Shown piece after piece: positions 37,731 through 52,520 of a stretch of DNA of 64,000 bases. The notes below the pieces were generated by a model. That model saw only the letters and a list, made by a program, of their open reading frames with translations, ran no database searches and was not told the DNA's origin. The position numbers were made by a program, and so were the translations under genes. Within the stretch, counting starts at the first letter, position 1. Each line of letters starts with the position of its first letter. Origin of the DNA: Archilochus colubris. Taxonomy: Eukaryota; Chordata; Aves; Apodiformes; Trochilidae. The stretch spans positions 2,170,001-2,234,000 of the forward strand of contig CM041090.1 of assembly GCA_023079485.1 (NCBI GenBank). The letters are read 5' to 3'.

Positions 37731-40700
37731 TCTACTGATTTCTTGGGTAGAAATATTGGATTTCCAGGCCTGAAGCTAACTGGATGTCCTGTGGAACCCT
37801 TTTTAAAAACTGGCAATATATTTGCTTCACTCCAACCTTTATGTTCCAGTGCAGGTATATGGGAGAGGTTATGTACCATCAGAAATGGATTAGCTATTTA
37901 ATTCTTATGTTCTTTTTAAACCTAGCTTTAATTTTTGTGTGTACTTATTCCCTATTCCTTTCTTCAGTAGCTTCAATTCAAGTCAAATTTTTAGATGTGT
38001 TTCAAAAATAAGATTTTCTGTCTGATATTTTCTCATTTTTTTCCACTTCCAACACAGATGCAAAGAGTCATAGAATTTCTCTCTTGCAGTCTTACCTTCT
38101 TTGAATACACCTCTTATGTTCATAACATTTATTGGTCTTTGGCAAGCTTTCTATTCCTACAGTCTGAAGAAAGGTTTATTGTTAGATTTAATGTATTTTA
38201 CTTAACTTTCTCAGTCTGTTTTGCTTTGTGTGCTTTGTTTTAACCTGCTGTTCATTCATGCTGGCTTGCTTTTGACCTTTTCCCAGTCTTTCTTAGTTGG
38301 TATTTTTATGTTTTGCTTCCTTGTAAATCTATTTTAGAGAGACTGCTTTGTTGGCAAGACCAAAATAAAGGAGAAATGGGATATATGGTCAGACAGTATC
38401 TCTAAAAAATGTGACCATGAATTTGTCACATGCTGAATAAAGATCTTTGGAAGAAGAATTGTGTTTAGATATCCAAGGAATACATTCCAAATTTAAAAGC
38501 AGAGCTGTTAATGATCCAGATGGAAGATCATGAGTCAGATTTTCTATATGCAAATAATTTGTGCAATAATGTATTTTAATGGAATTAAAAATGTAAACAT
38601 TGAGTCTGATAAATGATAGCTCATCAGCCTAGAAAGTGTAGCTCTCTGTACTGAAGTGTGTATTCACAGATGGTCTAGAAAAGATGTAATACTGAAATTA
38701 AAAAGTCTGCTGATACAAGGGTATTAAAATTAGAAAAGGTTAAGATGAGGAAGAGCTGGAGGAAGACCTTGCAATGCTGAGATAATGATAAATGAAAGTT
38801 ATCAGAAAGCAATTAAGGTAGGGAAAGATAATTTTAAAATGCACACAGTGATGAGTTTGCTTCTCTGGGATGGGGTCTTACAGGTTCTGTGAGACAGCAG
38901 ATCAGTGCCTAATGACAGTGCTGCTCTTCACATCTCAGAAGGGATGTAGTAGCACTGAAACAGCACACAGATGGTGATAAAAATCAGTGAAAGACTAAAT
39001 AGGTGAAGAGATAAATGAGGTGGCAAAGCAGTGCATTCCCTGTGTAGGACTTAAAGGAGAATGGGGAGCAACTGTAAAGTCTCCTTTTCCCATACAAGGG
39101 TTGGTGAAGCTCAAAGATAACTATCAGAAAGCAAACTGGAAATAACAATGTACTTGTTCCCACAGCATGGAATTAAGTTACAATTTACTTGCAGTAGGGT
39201 GTTACAGATACTACTAAAAGCTTTCATAGAATCAGAAAAGTTGCAATGAACTCAGTGATGAAAATTCTAAAATAACATCTCTGGATCAATACCAAAATAC
39301 CATCTCTGGATCAGAAAGTGTTTTGTTTCCCATCCTTAGAAAATACTCTGAGAAAGCATCAGTACTTTCCATGTCCTTGTGTTCTTCCCTAGACATCTGC
39401 TACTGGCAAGTCAGAGACAGGAGATCAGGCCAGGTGGATCTTTGATCTAATGCAGCCTGTCTGCTCTTATGATTAGCTGTCCATGCTATCTACTGTCTTA
39501 ATTTTTTTTTTTCTGCTGCAAATTGATATTTTTGGATTTGACCCAACTTTAAATATCCTTGCCAAAGTTTTGTTTCAGTTCTTTAATACCTGCCTTCCAT
39601 TTAAAACTTCGAAGGACCTCCTAGTAGAAGCTCAGGCTTCAGTCATTTGCTTGAAGCTGCCTTCAGCTGCAGCTACAAAACAAGTGTAAGCTCTGGCCAA
39701 GTTGACTTTAAACCCTTTGAAATTCCCAGCACAAATGGCTTTTTAGGGCCAGACTGGTCAGGCAGTTCTAGAGGAGCTACCTGTCTCTCTTTGTGGGTTG
39801 TGCTTCTAGCTTTGATCCTACCTGAGCCCACACAATCACGGTGGAATATTCTGTGAAAAGAGTGGCTCCATGGCCCCTGAAGCTCAAACTGAAGATAAAG
39901 AAATAACCTGTGCTGTTTTGCTGGTAGTAGCTTGTTGTATGTTTATTTTAGGTGCCATAGTACCACCTTCCTTCAGCATAGGGAAGCACCAAGCTGTTTC
40001 CCACCTCTCATGTCACTTGAAATTTCCTAAGGGGCCACTTAACATGGTTGTCTCCTGCCAGAAGAGTTCCCCAGGGTTGACCCAGGGAGATTTGAACTGG
40101 ACTCCTTTGCTTTCGAAACTCCTTCAGAGAGGAGCCTAGGGATGGCTGGATCCAATCCTCCTCTTTAATTAATCTCTTTTAACAACCTGTTTGGCAGCAT
40201 TAAGTTTGGGAATTCTCTTTGTGGTTCTCTAGGAGTAAGACTATTACCAAGGAGGTTTGTACAAAATACAACTTGACTTTAAGGTTATAAAGCATGTCAC
40301 ATTACAACTAGCTGAATTAGAAGTGATGGTACTTTCAGAGCAATGGATCACAAATAGCAGAACTTAGCAAAACTTAAGGAATTTGTCAAAACAGCAGATT
40401 GCAATTAACAAAACTTAACAAAGCAGCGGGTGGTAAAAATTAACAGAGTTAGAAACTATTTTACCTCTATGTGCTGAGATAAGGTAAAAACAGGGAAAGA
40501 ATAAAAGAGCAGATACAAAAAGATGGCACCACGCTTCAGTGGTGATCTTGGTAGGAAGTTGTGGTCCTTGGATGGTGGGCTCACATCCAGCATTTGCCTC
40601 TTTTATGCCACCTGACCCAAGCTCTTTGAGGGAGATGTTGGCATATCTTGTGCAGCCAGGTGCTTGCTTGGGCCTCTCCAGATGGGATGACAGCAATAAC

Positions 40701-40811
40701 CCTTATTTCTGTGCATGTGCCCTCTTCAGTGGCCTTAGATGGGGCACACACAAGATGTCACTGCCTCTGCAGGGTGCAGGTTGCCTGCCCCTGTCCCTTA
40801 TCAGTTAAGGA

Positions 40812-40975
40812 CAGTGTCCTGCCTGTCAGGGTGCCCATCAAAGAGGGGCTCCCCTTCCAAGAACAGTGTTCAGCTTATCAGGATGGCTGCTAAAGGGGGG
40901 GCTGCTCTTGTGAGACCAGGGCACTGTTTATCAGTGTGGTTACTCAAATGAGGGTCTCTCTTTGAGAGAACAAAG
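40812..40975. repeat. Degenerate minisatellite, unit about 55 bp
   Basis: Three adjacent related units start at 40812, 40864 and 40921. Each has a cagtgtt(c/t)-like start, then (t/g)tcag(g/t)(g/a)tgg, then aaag(a/g)ggg-like and ctctcctttgagag-like blocks. A fourth similar block occurs at about 41012-41060, overlapping the end of the adjacent LTR. Confidence 0.5.
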
Positions 40976-41024
40976 TCCAAGTGACTTATTAAATGAGGTC
41001 CCAACCCAAACACAATGTCTCTTT

Positions 41025-41638
41025 TGTCAGGGTGGCTGTTTTGAGACAAATATTCTTTTTGGGACTCTGCACTCTGTCACCCAATAGAAAGGGAAAGAAA
41101 ACTCGTGGGTTGAAAAGAAAAAAGATAGAATAACAATAATCTAATGTTAAGCCTAATGCTAATATAAGATACAAAATTATACTTGGCTCCAGATAGAAGT
41201 CTCAAGCTGTGCACTTGTAGCAGTGAAAGCTGAATGCCCAACAGTGCCAGCACAGCAGCTCTAGTGAGAAGGTTGTGATTACACCAAGTGGAAGAGAAGC
41301 CTCAAGCATGGGATGACCAATGAGACATGATCATCTTGGGAAGGCAACTATGGTAGAAGCCCCCAAATATCCCTGCAACTTTCCAGTTTAATAGTGAGGG
41401 TGGCATTTATGGAATGGAATACTTTGGTTGGCTACTTGTGTCAGCTGGCCTGGGCTTCACCCCTCCCAGCCCACTGCACCTGCATGGTTCCCCTCCACCT
41501 TCATCTCTACAGAAACCTGCACACCAGATCATCTTACCTCTTTTGTTCTCACAAATTTAGGCACTTCAGTCTCTCAAAACTACAGTTTCTTTAAACAGAA
41601 AAATTATTTTAGAATTCTGTCCCAGCAAACCCAGGACA
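41025..41638 (-). mobile_element. Solo LTR (avian ERVL-like), minus strand
   Basis: On the minus strand the element opens with tgtcctgggtttgctgggac, has the gtattccattccat block typical of avian ERVL U3, and near its 3' end carries caacccacgagttttcttt, which is characteristic of these LTRs. It ends ...ccctgaca. Flanking hexamers ctcttt and ctcttg agree at five of six bases and may be the target duplication. No internal viral genes adjoin it. Confidence 0.6.
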
Positions 41639-42006
41639 CTCTTGCATGAGCTGTAACGTGGTGATGCATCTTCCTTAACTCTTTTGGAGATTGCTGTGTT
41701 GTGTGGCAGGTTGGCTGGGCATTCCTCTCCTCATTGAGAAGGCCAAAAGGCTGCCAGAGTTTGGTAGACCTTGTGCACTTTGTGGGCTAAGTTGGATTCC
41801 ATCCTCCTGTCAGCTGGGCTCTTTTGGGGTCATCTTGTTTGGTGTAGCAGTTACTGACCTGCCAAAAAGCAGAGGTGCTGTCTTCAGGTCTTTAAGGGGA
41901 TGAAATGCCTATGTGTGCATGGCCAGTGCCCTCTCTTTATCACAATACTGCTTCAGATTTAGTTATGTGCCCTTAAGGATGCTGTGATCTTTGACACTAC
42001 AGATTT

Positions 42007-42022
42007 AAAAAAAAAAAAAAAA
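42007..42022. repeat. A16 homopolymer
   Basis: Run of sixteen A in intron 1. No processed transcript could be recognised upstream of it. Confidence 0.9.
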
Positions 42023-45000
42023 GGTTATTCCTCTATTTTTGTCTTGGTTTGCTTAGCAAACTGTCAGACCTTGTTTACCCTATTTTTGTGATGTGCTTCA
42101 TCAACTAACATATCAAGAGAATTCTCAGCTTTTGCTAGTGAGGTCCAGATTGCTTTATCCATGGTGTTGCAGCCTGGGCACAAGGCAGTGAGTATAAACT
42201 GGTGATCTGCCAGCTGGGCTCCTCATCCACCACTGGCAGCCTTGTTGATCATTTGATTTGAACACAATCAGTGCAAAAACCATTTTGCAATTGGCGTGTC
42301 ATCTGTCTGGTCATCTTGCCAAGGTTCTTCTGCTGATAGTTTTTTAACTATTATATATTTTTAAAATTACTGTGTTTATGGTTTTGTTTGCTGAAAAAAT
42401 GGATTTATGAAATAGTAGAAAAGGCAGTAGTTTGAGTGTCTTAAAGGATCAATTCATGTTACTCCTTAGTATATAAATTTAATGGCATTGATGGTAATCT
42501 ACTAATATTTTAAGTGTATCCTAAGAAAATAACTCAGTATTCCAACATTAAAAAACCTGAAGATTTTGATTTTGCTGACAAATCCAGAGTATAAATACTT
42601 TGATATTGTATTACTGTGTCACTATGTAAAATATCTTAAAAGTCTGACTTAAAGCTGTCTTTGTATCAGTGTTCAAAACCACACTTCACTATCACTTAAG
42701 TCTTCTGCAATGAAAATTTTACAAGGATCTTGAAAACTGAACTGACATAATTTGTGTGGAAAAATATTTTTTTCTTCATTTAAGTTATCAGAGAACTAGT
42801 TGCTTTGAAGAAGGCTTTTATGACAGATAAAAAATTTCTTATGACAGCAAACCCTCTCGCATCTTGTTCCATTTAGGAACCTAGTGAATTGACAACACTG
42901 AAATATAGCTCTTTTTTTCTCTGTTTTTATACAAATGACACCTGCAGGGTTTTACAGTTATTTTTGGCATAATTAATAAGGTTTCACAAGCCTGTTTTTG
43001 ATTTGGAACACACTCTGATTTGTGTAAACAAACTGAGAATAATATGGTTACACTTGGAATGAAGTTGACCTCTCCAAAGGGTTAGGTTTCCACACTGGTA
43101 TTAAAGTCTGTAGTTCAACAACTGCTCTGAGACCAGCCCTTCCTTATCCCCTCACAGCTAACTTTCCATCTTTCTCTTATTTTGATATAAGTTTTTGTGC
43201 AATTGTGTGACAGATTAAATTAGGAAATTAACTCAGCTGAAAAATATCCTGGCAAAAAATGGAATGGGTTAAATAGAGGTTCTGTTTTATGACTCGTTCT
43301 GCTTCTCCCTGACCAAAAATTTCTGGTTTCTTGTAGGTAATAAGTTACATGCTGTATTTCTCACAGGATCCACAACCTTGTAGTCTCTCCCTGTAGTGTA
43401 CATACCCATGTGCTTCCTTTTTTTCTTGGCAAGGTATGGAGTACCTGTTATCTCACTTGATCCAATCAAGAAACATAATGAAGTTTACTCCAGAGCAATT
43501 GCTTTCAAGTTCGATTTAATTTTCAAGTTGCTCATTCTATTTGGACTTGAAGAGGGGTTTGTGTGCCTAAAACTTGTAGAGGTTTCCCACCTTTATTTGT
43601 TGGGTTAGTAAAAGAAAGAATACTCCTCCCATGAACTTTGTCTTGTGTTTTTATAACGTTTTGGTGCTGAATTCTCTTGGAAGCTGGAAATATAAAATAA
43701 GACAGTTATCTTTAACCTAAATTTTGTTTTTTTTTAATCTGGCTTCAAACTAAGACAATATTACCACTTTTGTAATAACAACATAGCTGTAAGTGCAGAA
43801 GTTGCCAGAAGGAAATCTAGATTCTTTGGCAATAGCACACGAGGCAGTTGGTAGCTTTTCACACCTGGAATCTGCAAGTGATGATGAGTATTTTAGCACC
43901 CAAGAGCTTGTGATAGGAAAATCTAAAATGGCATTGGTTATGTGTTGGATTTTTAAATATATTTTCTTCACAACCAGTTAGAATTGGAAATTTAGGTCAG
44001 GGTCTTAAATTTAGCTTTCTCATTGGCATGCTGAATGGTAATTTTCAGCTTCTAGTGAATGTATTTAGAAAACATTGAGGTTTTAAGTATAGGATAGCTT
44101 TCTAGTTTAGATACTTAAATAGACACACTTAAAACATGTCTGGTCTTACAGTTTGCAATATGAACATCTTCTTAGCCTGTGTAAGAAAGCAAACTTTATG
44201 ACAAATGTGGTGGGATTAATACCTTTGGCCATCTCCTGCCCTGATTTCTCTTTATGCTGACTTGTTAAACTTTTCTTTGTTCCTTTAAGTTCTCCTGCTC
44301 GAAGGTACAAAGCACAGAACTGGAAAGTAGCTTTGGTAGATTTCAGTTAATTTATTAGCTTCTTAAGTTAAGGTTGGCAGATATAGCTCCTAATATGCAG
44401 ATAAGAGCTCCTAAGAGCAAAAAGTTGGTATTGCCACAGAGGGGAGGCAGCAGGACTTAAGTTTTACTGGTCTGTGGAACAGAAGTTATCTTCTGTCCTT
44501 ACTTGCTTTGTCCTGAAACTTACAGCCAAAATTCAGCCATTCAGCCAAAATTGTCTGTTCTACTTTCTCAGGCTTAGTTTGTGATGTGAAAGATCTACAA
44601 AGGCTGATAAACTGATTGGCTTCAGTTTGGGGTCATTTCTAAAGAAATTATATATGAGCACACAAGTGACATAAAATTAGTAACTTTATTTGCTGGGCTG
44701 GAATTAGATTTTACAAAATTATCTTGGTTTTTGGGGTTTTTTTGTGGTTTCTTTTCTCTAAGTTTTGCACCATTTTCTAATAGCATATAATCTTTCAGTA
44801 TACTTGATAGGGGTAAATTAAAGTTTGTATTTTATGAGGGTTATATGTACTTAAACGTAGTTAAGTATACAGATGGATGCTGCTTGTACATTAAATTCTG
44901 GAAATAAGCACTAACTCTCCTTTACCTGTTCTTATATTATACTGTGATCAGTTCCCACACAAAGGCTTTTGAAATGGAATAAAGTCTGTATTCTCTGTGT

Positions 45001-48000
45001 TGTCCTGGTTATTCTACGACCTGTCACCTGGAAATAAAATGGGCAGAGATCCAGTTGCCTTTAATTGTGATAGTTCTGCTATCTTACATGTTTCCTTTGG
45101 TCTGATAAACTGTTCTGATAGAGTGAGTGATGAGTTAATGACTACAGAATTTATGAGGTATATTGCAATTATATGGCTGGTACTTTTCTAGCAGAATTAT
45201 GAAGTATTTGTTGAGCAAAAAATATTCATAAAGCCCCATATAAAACAGCACTGCTAAAGGATCTACTGAATCAAAAATAAAAGAAGAAAGCTTGCAACTT
45301 AATGCTATGTCAGTAGCTATTCCTCTGCTTCAGGGGGATACAGAACATGCTGGAGCTTTCTTAAATTTTAACAGAGTTGTAGGGTGTTAAAGAGCTGTGC
45401 TGAAAGCAACTTGCAGCAGTGTTTTAGCAATGCAAATGGGACTGTATGTACTTTTATGAGTCTTTTATTAATCTGTGGACTTTAGAATAGGACAAACAAT
45501 CTTAATTGGTTTCAAAATTTAGAGAAATTGCAGTTTCTCCCATAATGTCCTTATTCTTCACATGGATTTGGAAAAGTAACCTGAAGTGCACCTACCAGAA
45601 TATGTGTTTTCTGTTATTAGGTAAGGAATATAAAGGTATTACTCTACTGCAGTACAGTAATAACAGAATTTCAGTTTCACAGTGTTACAGAGCAATGAAC
45701 TCAGTCTAGATCAGATTGTGAATAAAGGCTTTGAAGGTTCCTCTCTTTCATAGCAGAGCCTGAGTGGAAGCATGGTGGTAGATAAGCATCTGATAAAGTT
45801 GTGATCAAGTAAAAGTATAAAACTGCTTAGACTAGGGAAATAAGACTGCTATCACAACAACATAATAACTAAAAATTAATATTTTCTCTGCATTAGTTGT
45901 TGTTTTGGGTGTAATTCAATGTTGGTATCTAACATCTCACAAGAGGAACAGGGAGCAGGAGAGGATTTGCAGAGGAGTACCACATAAAAGACCCATGGGA
46001 TAGGAGGCTTAAAGCTTAATTTATTAATCTATCGAAGGTTAATAAATGTGTTTAGATGCTTAAATGAGGTTGAAATTACTGGGAATGTAATTTGGTTTCC
46101 AAAACTGTAACAAAGTCCTGTGGTAAGAAACTAAAATTAGATGGATTAAACCTTGAAAAGTTCAGGTCAGGCTTACTGTGAAGGAAGGGATGTGCTGGAA
46201 CCTGTTAGCAGTGAAGTGAACAGTTTTAGTTTTACTGATTTACTGAGTAGTTCAGCACTTGGTCTCTTAGACATCAGCATAATGTGTAAAGCTCATTTAC
46301 TGGAGAGGATGAAGTTAAAGAGCCTGATCAGGTAAAAGTTTGGGCTGATTTTAAGTTTTCTGGCCTTGAAATTTGACCTCTTCCTCCTCCTGTATCTGGG
46401 GTCTTGCAGAAAACAGGGTTCTTCAAGGTAACCTCAATATATTTGTAAAACTTGCATTTGTTTTCAAGTAAAATAGTGCATGCAGTTAATTATTAAACTT
46501 CAGGAGCTTTCTAGCACATTGCCTCAGGGGTTCAAGGGAACTTGTGCCTTCTGTGCATGACAGTTTGATGGGACCTGGGCTTTTTGATGCTTTGAATCAA
46601 ACCAGTGACTGATGATATTGATTTTATTGCTTTGTAATTCTATAGGATGACAAGAGATTTGACAAGGAATTAATGTGCTGGAACAGGATTGAGGAATTGT
46701 GTAATAATAATTGTGGAATTCTATAATTATTCTTATAGTATGGGGTGGTTCTGTGGATCTATGAATTGTATCATTGCATTCTGGGCCTGTTACTGATGCT
46801 CTGTCAGTATCCTCAAGAATCTATGAGGAAATAGTTCTCAGAAATGATAGAGGTGTGACTTGATATAAATTGTAATTTGCAATGTATTTACAAAAAAGAA
46901 GTATCAAATCAGATACTTCAAGGCTGATAGTATTAACAAAAAAACCCCTCTAAACTCAGTCTTGTAAAGTCTTTGCTTTAATAAAATGTCTGCTTTTCCT
47001 GCAGGTGATCAATTTTGCTCATGGTTGAAAAGCTTTAGAAAAATCATACTTAGCAATTCTAAACTTTGCTTGAGTGAGACAAATAGTTCTCTTTGGATTT
47101 TTGACCTTATCTGCAGGGGAGAGTTTACCAGCAGTAGTTGAATTTAAATTGGTTTAGTTCAACTTGATTAAATTGCAGGGTGGATGCTGTTACTCAGAAT
47201 ATGCACTCTTAATGTGGTTTCCCTTCATTTGCTTCAATTAAACAGATCAGGCTACATATTCTGAATGAATACTCTTTTAGTGGGATGTAGTCCTCTCTGT
47301 ATACATTTAGATCTTCAGATAATCCAGATTAATTTTTCTCCAGAGGTCTGTTTTGTTTGGAGTTGGTTTAAATGTCAGAACTTACAATTGAAGCAGGATA
47401 GGTATAAATTAATTAGGAAATCTAGAGATGAAAGAATATGGAAAAACTCCCACAGTTAACTTTGTGTCAAACAAACATCCATCTTAGAAGTTATTTAAGC
47501 AGCATTTTGTTTGTTTTAAATATCATTAACCCCAATTAATATCCAGTAGTACACTTGGCATTCATTTAGAAGGAAGAGAATACTGCTGAGTTAAATCAGA
47601 ATGATTGTCCCAGCTTTGCATGCCTTTTGGATGTTGATTCAGGGAGAAAAGAATTTTTCACTTTCAGTTTTGTTCTTTTGAAAGTGATAGAAATACACCC
47701 AAAGTAACCCCACTTTTGATGAGTCTCAGTACTGGAGAAGAGAGTTTGTACAGAGTTGGATAATTACACCGTGTAACAACTAAGCACAATTCTAGAAAAG
47801 CTTCAAACAGCTGTAATAATAATTTTAGTTGGTTGTAGTCGTGGCTGTTGGGAGCCATTATGGTTGGATTAATCTCCAAAAGACAAATTTCTCTATTGCA
47901 ATATAAAACCTAATTTAGAGATGATTGCCAAATCCAGAAAATTAAAAATGAAATGGATAAAATTGCCTAAAACAAGTTGTTTTCCCTTTGTAAAAAAACC

Positions 48001-48613
48001 CAAAACAAATATTTGTTTACTATTAATCATTTAATATTGTAAAATAATTATTCTATGCTTGTATAAAGAAACAACATTGTACTTTAGACATAGTTGGTCC
48101 TGACTAATCAAAGGTATGTGAAACACATTGTAAAAGTGGAATAGTCTGTATGCACTGCAGTGAATTTAAATTACAGTTCTGATTTTCTGATCCATTTTTA
48201 ATTTTGTAGCACTTTAAGCTTATAATTCTGTATAATTATTAATTACCAATTATTTAGCAAATTATTACTTAGATTCTTGAAGTTCTTTTCAAAATCACAT
48301 TTAAATGTATTTATGATTTACAGCAAATTGAAACTGGTGGCAGAATATAACTCTGAAAATGTGGATATTCACTATTTTTTGAGATTGGGACTGGAGTTTT
48401 GAGGGAGATGAGGTTAAAAATAAGGAGGAATACAGTTGATTTTCTTTCTCTAGGTTGTTTGTTTCTAAGTTGTTTGGCTAGGATCCCAACCTCAGTCACT
48501 AACTATGGGATCCAAAACCTGTCTTAAGGTGCTAGCTGGGTGGGAAACACAACTTTTTCAGGATTTCATGTTATTTTATCACTGAGATTCTTTGTTCTCC
48601 TCTTCTTCTGCAG

Positions 48614-48836
<223 letters not shown>

Positions 48837-49816
48837 TGAAAGCTGTTTTAGAATTCTTGTGAGTGGTATTTTGGTTATTACTTATGTACCTACTTTAAAA
48901 AGTGGTTATATGGATGGTAAGGACCTAGGAAAGCTTTTAAATTCTGACTTAGAGCTTGTTCAGAGCACAATTGGAAGAATCCTGTCAGTATACTGAATCT
49001 AATCAGCCAGTGATTATGTCAGCCCATTTTGGAAATCAGCTAGCACCCTCCTGATAGTTGGCAGATTGTGAGATTTGCTCTTTCTTGTAGGAAGGTTTTT
49101 TGGGTCCTTGCTGCTCTTCCAGTTAGAAATTACTTTTGTTTGTTATATACCATAGCAGAGATATGTTCCTGGTTGATTTATATCCATTTGATTTTGTGCC
49201 AGCATTGGCTTTGCCATAAATAGCTCTGTTCCCTTTTGGTGTTCATATCCTTGATTTACATCTGGAGTGAAATAGTAATTTGAAACTACTTCTGCTGGGA
49301 AAACCAGGCTGCATTCTCATAGTTCTTTGTTCCCCTTATCACCTTAGTATTTTTTTGCTTATGGGATTTTTTGAGACTTACCCAAAATCTTCAATGGCTT
49401 TTTCTTTTTTTTTTAATCTCTGCTTAGAAGTCTGTGGATGGGTACTGAATCACCCTCACTGCTTTGTGTTACTCCCATTTTTCAGTATTTTATTTCAACC
49501 TCTGAGACAGAACACAGAAGATTCATATTCATCATTCTTTTCAAATTCACATGTAGAAAATAATTTCAGCTATCTTGTGCCCTCTCCTTCAATATCTTCA
49601 TTTAAAACTGCAGGATGCCAGTACTAGCTTTGTGTAGGAAACCTTTATATTTCTTTTTGTATAAGTAGTACCCAAGTGTCTGTCTTTGTAGTGTAAATAT
49701 TTATTTTAAAACCTTCTATATTGTATCTTAGTATTAAAGTGAAATAAAAAATGAAAGCTAGTCTTGAGTCAAATCAAACAGAATAAAATAGCATCCTAGA
49801 TAACTATATTAGATAA

Positions 49817-50919
49817 GTTGATCAAGTATGGGTTTGGTGATCAGGTAGTGAGGTGGATCAGGAACTGGTTGAAAGGAAGGAGTCAGAGAGTTGTAGTCAA
49901 TGGGGCAGAATCTGGTTGGAGGTGTGTGACTAATGGAGTCCCTCAGGGGTCGGTACTGGGACCGGTGTTGTTCAACATCTTCATCAACGACTTGGATGAG
50001 GGTATAGAGTGTACCCTCAGCAAGTTTGCTGATGACACTAAGCTGGGAGGAGTGGCTGACACACCGGAAGGCCGTGCTGCCATTCAGAGAGACTTAGACA
50101 GGCTGGAGAGTTGGGCAGAGAGAAACATGATGAAATTCAACAAGGGGAAGTGTAGAGTTTTGCATTTGGGGAAGAACAACACGATGTCCCAGTATAGGTT
50201 GGGGGCTGACCTGCTGGAGAGCAGTGTAGGTGAAAGAGACCTGGGGGTCCTGGTTGACAAGAGGATGACCATGAGCCAGCAGTGTGCCCTTGTGGCCAAG
50301 AAGGCCAATGGCATCCTGGGGTGCATTAGAAAGGGTGTGGTTAGTAGGTCAAGAGAGGTTCTCCTCCCCCTCTATTCTGCATTGGTGAGGCCGCACCTGG
50401 AGTATTGTGTCCAGTTCTGGGCCCCTCAGTTCAAGAAGGACAGGGAAGTGCTTGAAAGAGTCCAGCGCAGAGCTACTAAGATGATTAAGGGAGTGGAACA
50501 TCTCCCTTATGAGGAAAGGCTGAGGGAGCTGGGTCTCTTTAGTTTGGAGAAAAGGAGGCTGAGGGGTGACCTCATCAATGTTTTCAAATATGTAAGGGGT
50601 GAGTGTCAGGGAGATGGAGTTAGGCTCTTCTCAGTGGTGACCAGTGATAGGACAAGGGGTAATGGGTGTAAATTGGAGCATAGGAGGTTCAAGTTGAATA
50701 TTCGAAAAAGTTTTTTTCCTGTAAGGGTGACAGAGCCCTGGAACAGGCTGCCCAGGGGGGCCGTGGAGTCTCCTTCACTGGAGACATTCAAAACCCGCCT
50801 GGACACGTTCCTATGCGAGGTACTCTAGGTGGCCCTGCTCTGGCAGGGGGGGCTGGACTAGATGATCTCTCGAGGTCCCTTCCAACCCCTATGATTCTAT
50901 GATTCTATGATTCTATGAT
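49817..50919 (+). mobile_element. Young CR1 LINE with intact C-terminal ORF2 including RT catalytic box
   Basis: Plus-oriented 5'-truncated CR1, 1.1 kb. The open frame 49818-50828 covers the second half of the reverse transcriptase. It shows [20 protein letters not shown], the catalytic FADD (50025-50036) and the full ORF2 C terminus. The tail has four ATTCTATG units. There are no stops or frameshifts, but the endonuclease and N-terminal half are missing, so it cannot move by itself. Same subfamily as 34371-35241. Confidence 0.96.
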
Positions 50920-52299
50920 TAATGTATCACTACTTCTCAGTGGTGTGATACGTGCACCAGTAGTCCTGTTTTCATCTGGCTTATTTTCTTTCCTGTGTAA
51001 TGAAGAATGATGCTTAGATTGCTGTCTTTTGGAAAATACTGAGACCAGGCTCTCATGCGGTTATACATTTTAGCTTGTATGTTTTCCGAATCAACTATTA
51101 GAGGTAGATGAGGAGTTAATACTCTGTGGATAATGCTTCAGTGTCTTAACTTCAAACTTTAAAGAATTTATTGGTGGCATCTAAGACAATACACATCCTT
51201 CTGATTTCAGGATTTCATAGGCCAGTCTGCCAGTGGAAGAAAATAGCATGCTAATTTTAGAAATTCCTTAGTGCTTGACATGTATATATTAACATCATTA
51301 ATAATGTTTTATTGGGTAGTGAGGTATCAAAGTTTTTTCCTAGAGGCCTTGAAGCAGTAGAGTAGTTAAAAAATGAGATGTTATAAGCCAGTGGACTTGC
51401 AAGTTTTGATGACAAGAACTGTCCCTAGCAGTAGTATCTGATTTTTTTTCTTGTGGAACTCTCCCAATATCCTTCCCTTTTTTCTTCCAGTGAAGAGTGG
51501 AAGCTCTTTATTATTATGATTGCATTAGATTTTTTTGTTGTAACAAGTTTAAGAAAAAAAACCCAGGTATACATTCTGGAAGTTATGTAAACATTTGGGG
51601 CTGAAGTGCAGTTTTCAGAATTTTTGCTGTTCAAGACCTTGGTCTGTGTAATCCTGGAAACATCTGTAGAATCTGTGGACAAGCATTTTTAAAAATTATG
51701 TTCAATTAAATTTGATTTTAACCTAGACATACTTGAGGATTATTCTAGTTTGAAAATTAAACATAGGAAAGATGTTAGAAAATACTTTTTTCTCAGTGGC
51801 ACCCTCCCTCTCTACTGGCCTCTGCACTTACTGGCATTTGTTTTTATTCTCCCTGCCTTTTCTTGGCCCTCATTTTTTGCTTTTTACACATTATTACAAG
51901 TTGGAGAGACTTGATTGTAATGATAATTGTTTTACGTGGGTTTGAGAACATCATTTAATACACAGTATAAGCAAAAGTACCAACATAAAACATGTTGGAA
52001 ATTGTATGTTTTAGACTTGAAGCATAGTAACAGATAGAGGAGTGCAAGAGAGAATGGAGAGGAGGATGAGTTTGGGGTGTGAGATGCTAAATGCAAAGAA
52101 GAAAAGCTTGAAACTAGTGTGCAAAATGGGAGAATGTTGTGCTAATGTAAAAAAGGGCAACATGGTCCTTGTCAAGGTAAAAAGGATGTTGAGCAGATGT
52201 GGCAGGAGGCCAGCATGATCAAACTGAACTCTGAAAGCAAAATGCAAGTGATCATGGATAGGCTGCTGAAGATTAATATGGAGACATTGCCTCTGTACA

Positions 52300-52520
52300 T
52301 AGGAAAGGCAGAGCTCAGCTGGAAGGTAAAAATGCTGGGGGATGTGAAAAGCAACAATAAAAAGCTTCTGCAGGGACTTTGGCAGGGAAAAGACCTAAAA
52401 AACTTGGGCTCATTGCTAAGTGTGGTGTGTGACCCAGTCACACAGGGTGTGGAAAACAATTCTTTCTACAATGAAAGAGAGGTTCATTTGTGTCTGGAAT
52501 TATTGACTGGCCTATGTTAC
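52300..52520 (+). mobile_element. Probable ancient CR1 ORF2 remnant
   Basis: A diverged stretch reads KSNNKKLLQGLWQGKDLKNL then LGSLLSVVCDPVTQGVENN. It resembles the CR1 segment between endonuclease and reverse transcriptase (SNKKGFYKYI.., VGPLL..GDLVTQD). No 3' tail is present. The similarity is weak but the order of blocks is right. Confidence 0.45.

Larger units (their letters stand above)
19669..48613 (+). other. TTBK2: TTBK2 intron 1 (29 kb)
   Basis: Long first intron from donor gtgagc to acceptor ttcttctgcag. It contains five recognised CR1 insertions or remnants, a minus-strand LTR at 41025-41638, a degenerate 55-base minisatellite near 40812, microsatellites and long T or A runs (22 T at 32912-32933, 16 A at 42007-42022). 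One exon-like frame at 30540-30681 is noted separately. No other gene was recognised on either strand. Confidence 0.65.
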
